NCBI RefSeq assembly: GCF_025698545.1
Contig: NC_068570.1
Location: forward strand, 54,145,924 to 54,209,923
Length of the DNA stretch: 64,000 nt
Source of the DNA: Gossypium raimondii
Lineage: Eukaryota; Streptophyta; Magnoliopsida; Malvales; Malvaceae
Direction of reading: 5' to 3'
Below the pieces are notes generated by a model that did not search any database, was not told the origin of the DNA, and saw only the letters and a list, made by a program, of their open reading frames with translations. Both the position numbers and the translations under genes were made by a program. Of the stretch, positions 62,954 to 64,000 are shown one piece after another; the first letter of the stretch is position 1; the number at the start of each line of letters is the position of its first letter.

Positions 62954-64000
62954 CTGCCGAATCAAACAAGTTTCGGAATCACTACGTATTTAAACAGAAT
63001 AGAAATGGAACTCTTACACTTGCAAGCTATTCGAGTTCAATTTTTTTTTTTTTATTTCACTTAGAGTCTAGATATTGAGCGAGCTGGCTCAAGTAATTTA
63101 TGAGAAATTAATTTTCCTAAACTCGATTACACCCCTAGATGATGGTCCATTGGCCTAAGTGGGTCTCAAGCAATTATGGGCCATATGGTGTTCTCATGAG
63201 CCCTAATGCCCTTAAATGGTCCCACGCAAAACTGGTTTAAAGACGATCAAACGGCTAAGATTAAAACCATCACGTCAATTAAGAGAGTCTGTTAAGGGAA
63301 AAACACAAAAAAACAAAACAAGCCTAGGAATAAAAAAAGGTTTTGTTTCACTTCCAGGGTAGTGACGTATCTATAACATCATCCAAAAGCTTTACCACCG
63401 TCCGATGGTTCTTCCCCTTGAAATCAGTGCCGCTCATTTCCCAACAACTCACCTAGGAACAAGGGTCAAATCGTACACCCTATTGCACACAATAAAAAGT
63501 TATAAAATTCCCCAATGACCCAAAAATACCCGTCGGTTTCCAAGCATGGGAGAGGACTTCATGGTCATTTCCTCAGAGACAAAATGTTCAATGAGTTAAA
63601 AAAGGTGATCAGAAAGTTCTGAGAAATGGTAAAATTTTCCTTCTTTTTTTTTTTAAAATTTTCTTAATTTCATAAATATATTTTAATTTATTACAGCTTA
63701 AGGCGTGCAATTTGGAGAGTAATCATTATGTCCGGTTAGACAAAATTCCCAGTTCCTACTTTGACTTTTGTGTTCTGTTTGTACTTTTTGCCTCTACTTT
63801 TGACCTACAACATTAAAACAGAATCCAACCTCTATCATTCATTTTTACGCACCTTTTCCCCCTTGCCTTGTATATATATATATATATGGTAAATATTATT
63901 AATTTAAAATTAAAATTAAATAAGTAATATGAAATTACCAATTAGTGTCATTTCAACAAATATTTAAAACATTTGGTTTTATCTACCAGATATTAATTCC
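62954..64000. other. Probable CPD intron or sequence replacing its upstream exons
   Basis: No P450 exon on either strand. The sequence has a fairly complex, promoter-like patch at 63130-63560 (GGGCCATATGG, GTGACGTATC, GTCCGATGG) and AT-rich remainder with a TATATATATATATATGG run at about 63874-63890. Confidence 0.4.

Overview
This window is plant nuclear DNA and fits cotton (Gossypium) or a close Malvaceae relative best. The genes have plant-type GT-AG introns and conserved exon phases. The AT-rich intergenic DNA is full of LTR retrotransposon, solo-LTR and inverted-repeat debris. The large retroelement has the Ogre/Tat layout that is abundant in cotton. The species call is inference; no search could be run.

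Layout. At 1-104 lies the 5' coding end of an unidentified minus-strand gene. From 351 to 19173 there is a nested retrotransposon pair. The outer unit is an old solo LTR (TGTAC...GACA, flanked by ATAAA). It was split by a 16.6 kb Ogre-type Ty3/gypsy element (562-17172, flanked by CATGT). That element carries an extra ORF1, gag-protease, a 247-nt intron, RT-RNase H-second RNase H-integrase, three covarying hairpins and a ~44-bp tandem repeat array. All of its reading frames are broken, mostly by stops that a C-to-T or G-to-A transition could explain.

Two complete phosphoinositide phospholipase C genes follow on the minus strand: a PLC2-like gene (20637-24189, 9 exons, 578 aa) and a PLC6-like gene (26915-30287, 9 exons, 596 aa). 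Next come an intronless ELF4 clock gene (33042-33380), GINS subunit PSF3 (40805-42776, 6 exons, 185 aa) and an ABC1/UbiB atypical kinase of the ATH9/ADCK1 type (44803-48670, 12 exons, 537 aa), all on the minus strand. A plus-strand four-helix membrane protein gene (55524-56744, 3 exons, 205 aa) follows. After it lies a 3.27 kb solo LTR with perfect AAGAT duplications (57828-61093), which holds a hairpin minisatellite. The window closes with the five 3' exons of a CYP90A1/CPD brassinosteroid P450 gene (62084-62953, minus).

From memory, Arabidopsis carries ELF4, ATH9, a homologue of the membrane protein and PLC6 within about At2g40080-At2g40116. If so, this is a conserved block expanded by transposons. 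The most interesting points are the Ogre intron whose removal keeps the gag-pro and pol frames in register, the mismatched LTR pair of the inner element, the three covarying hairpins after pol, and the ELF4 upstream region. That last region holds an FHY3/FAR1-type box, a G-box and an evening element within 90 bp. I saw no rRNA or CRISPR array and did not scan exhaustively for tRNAs.
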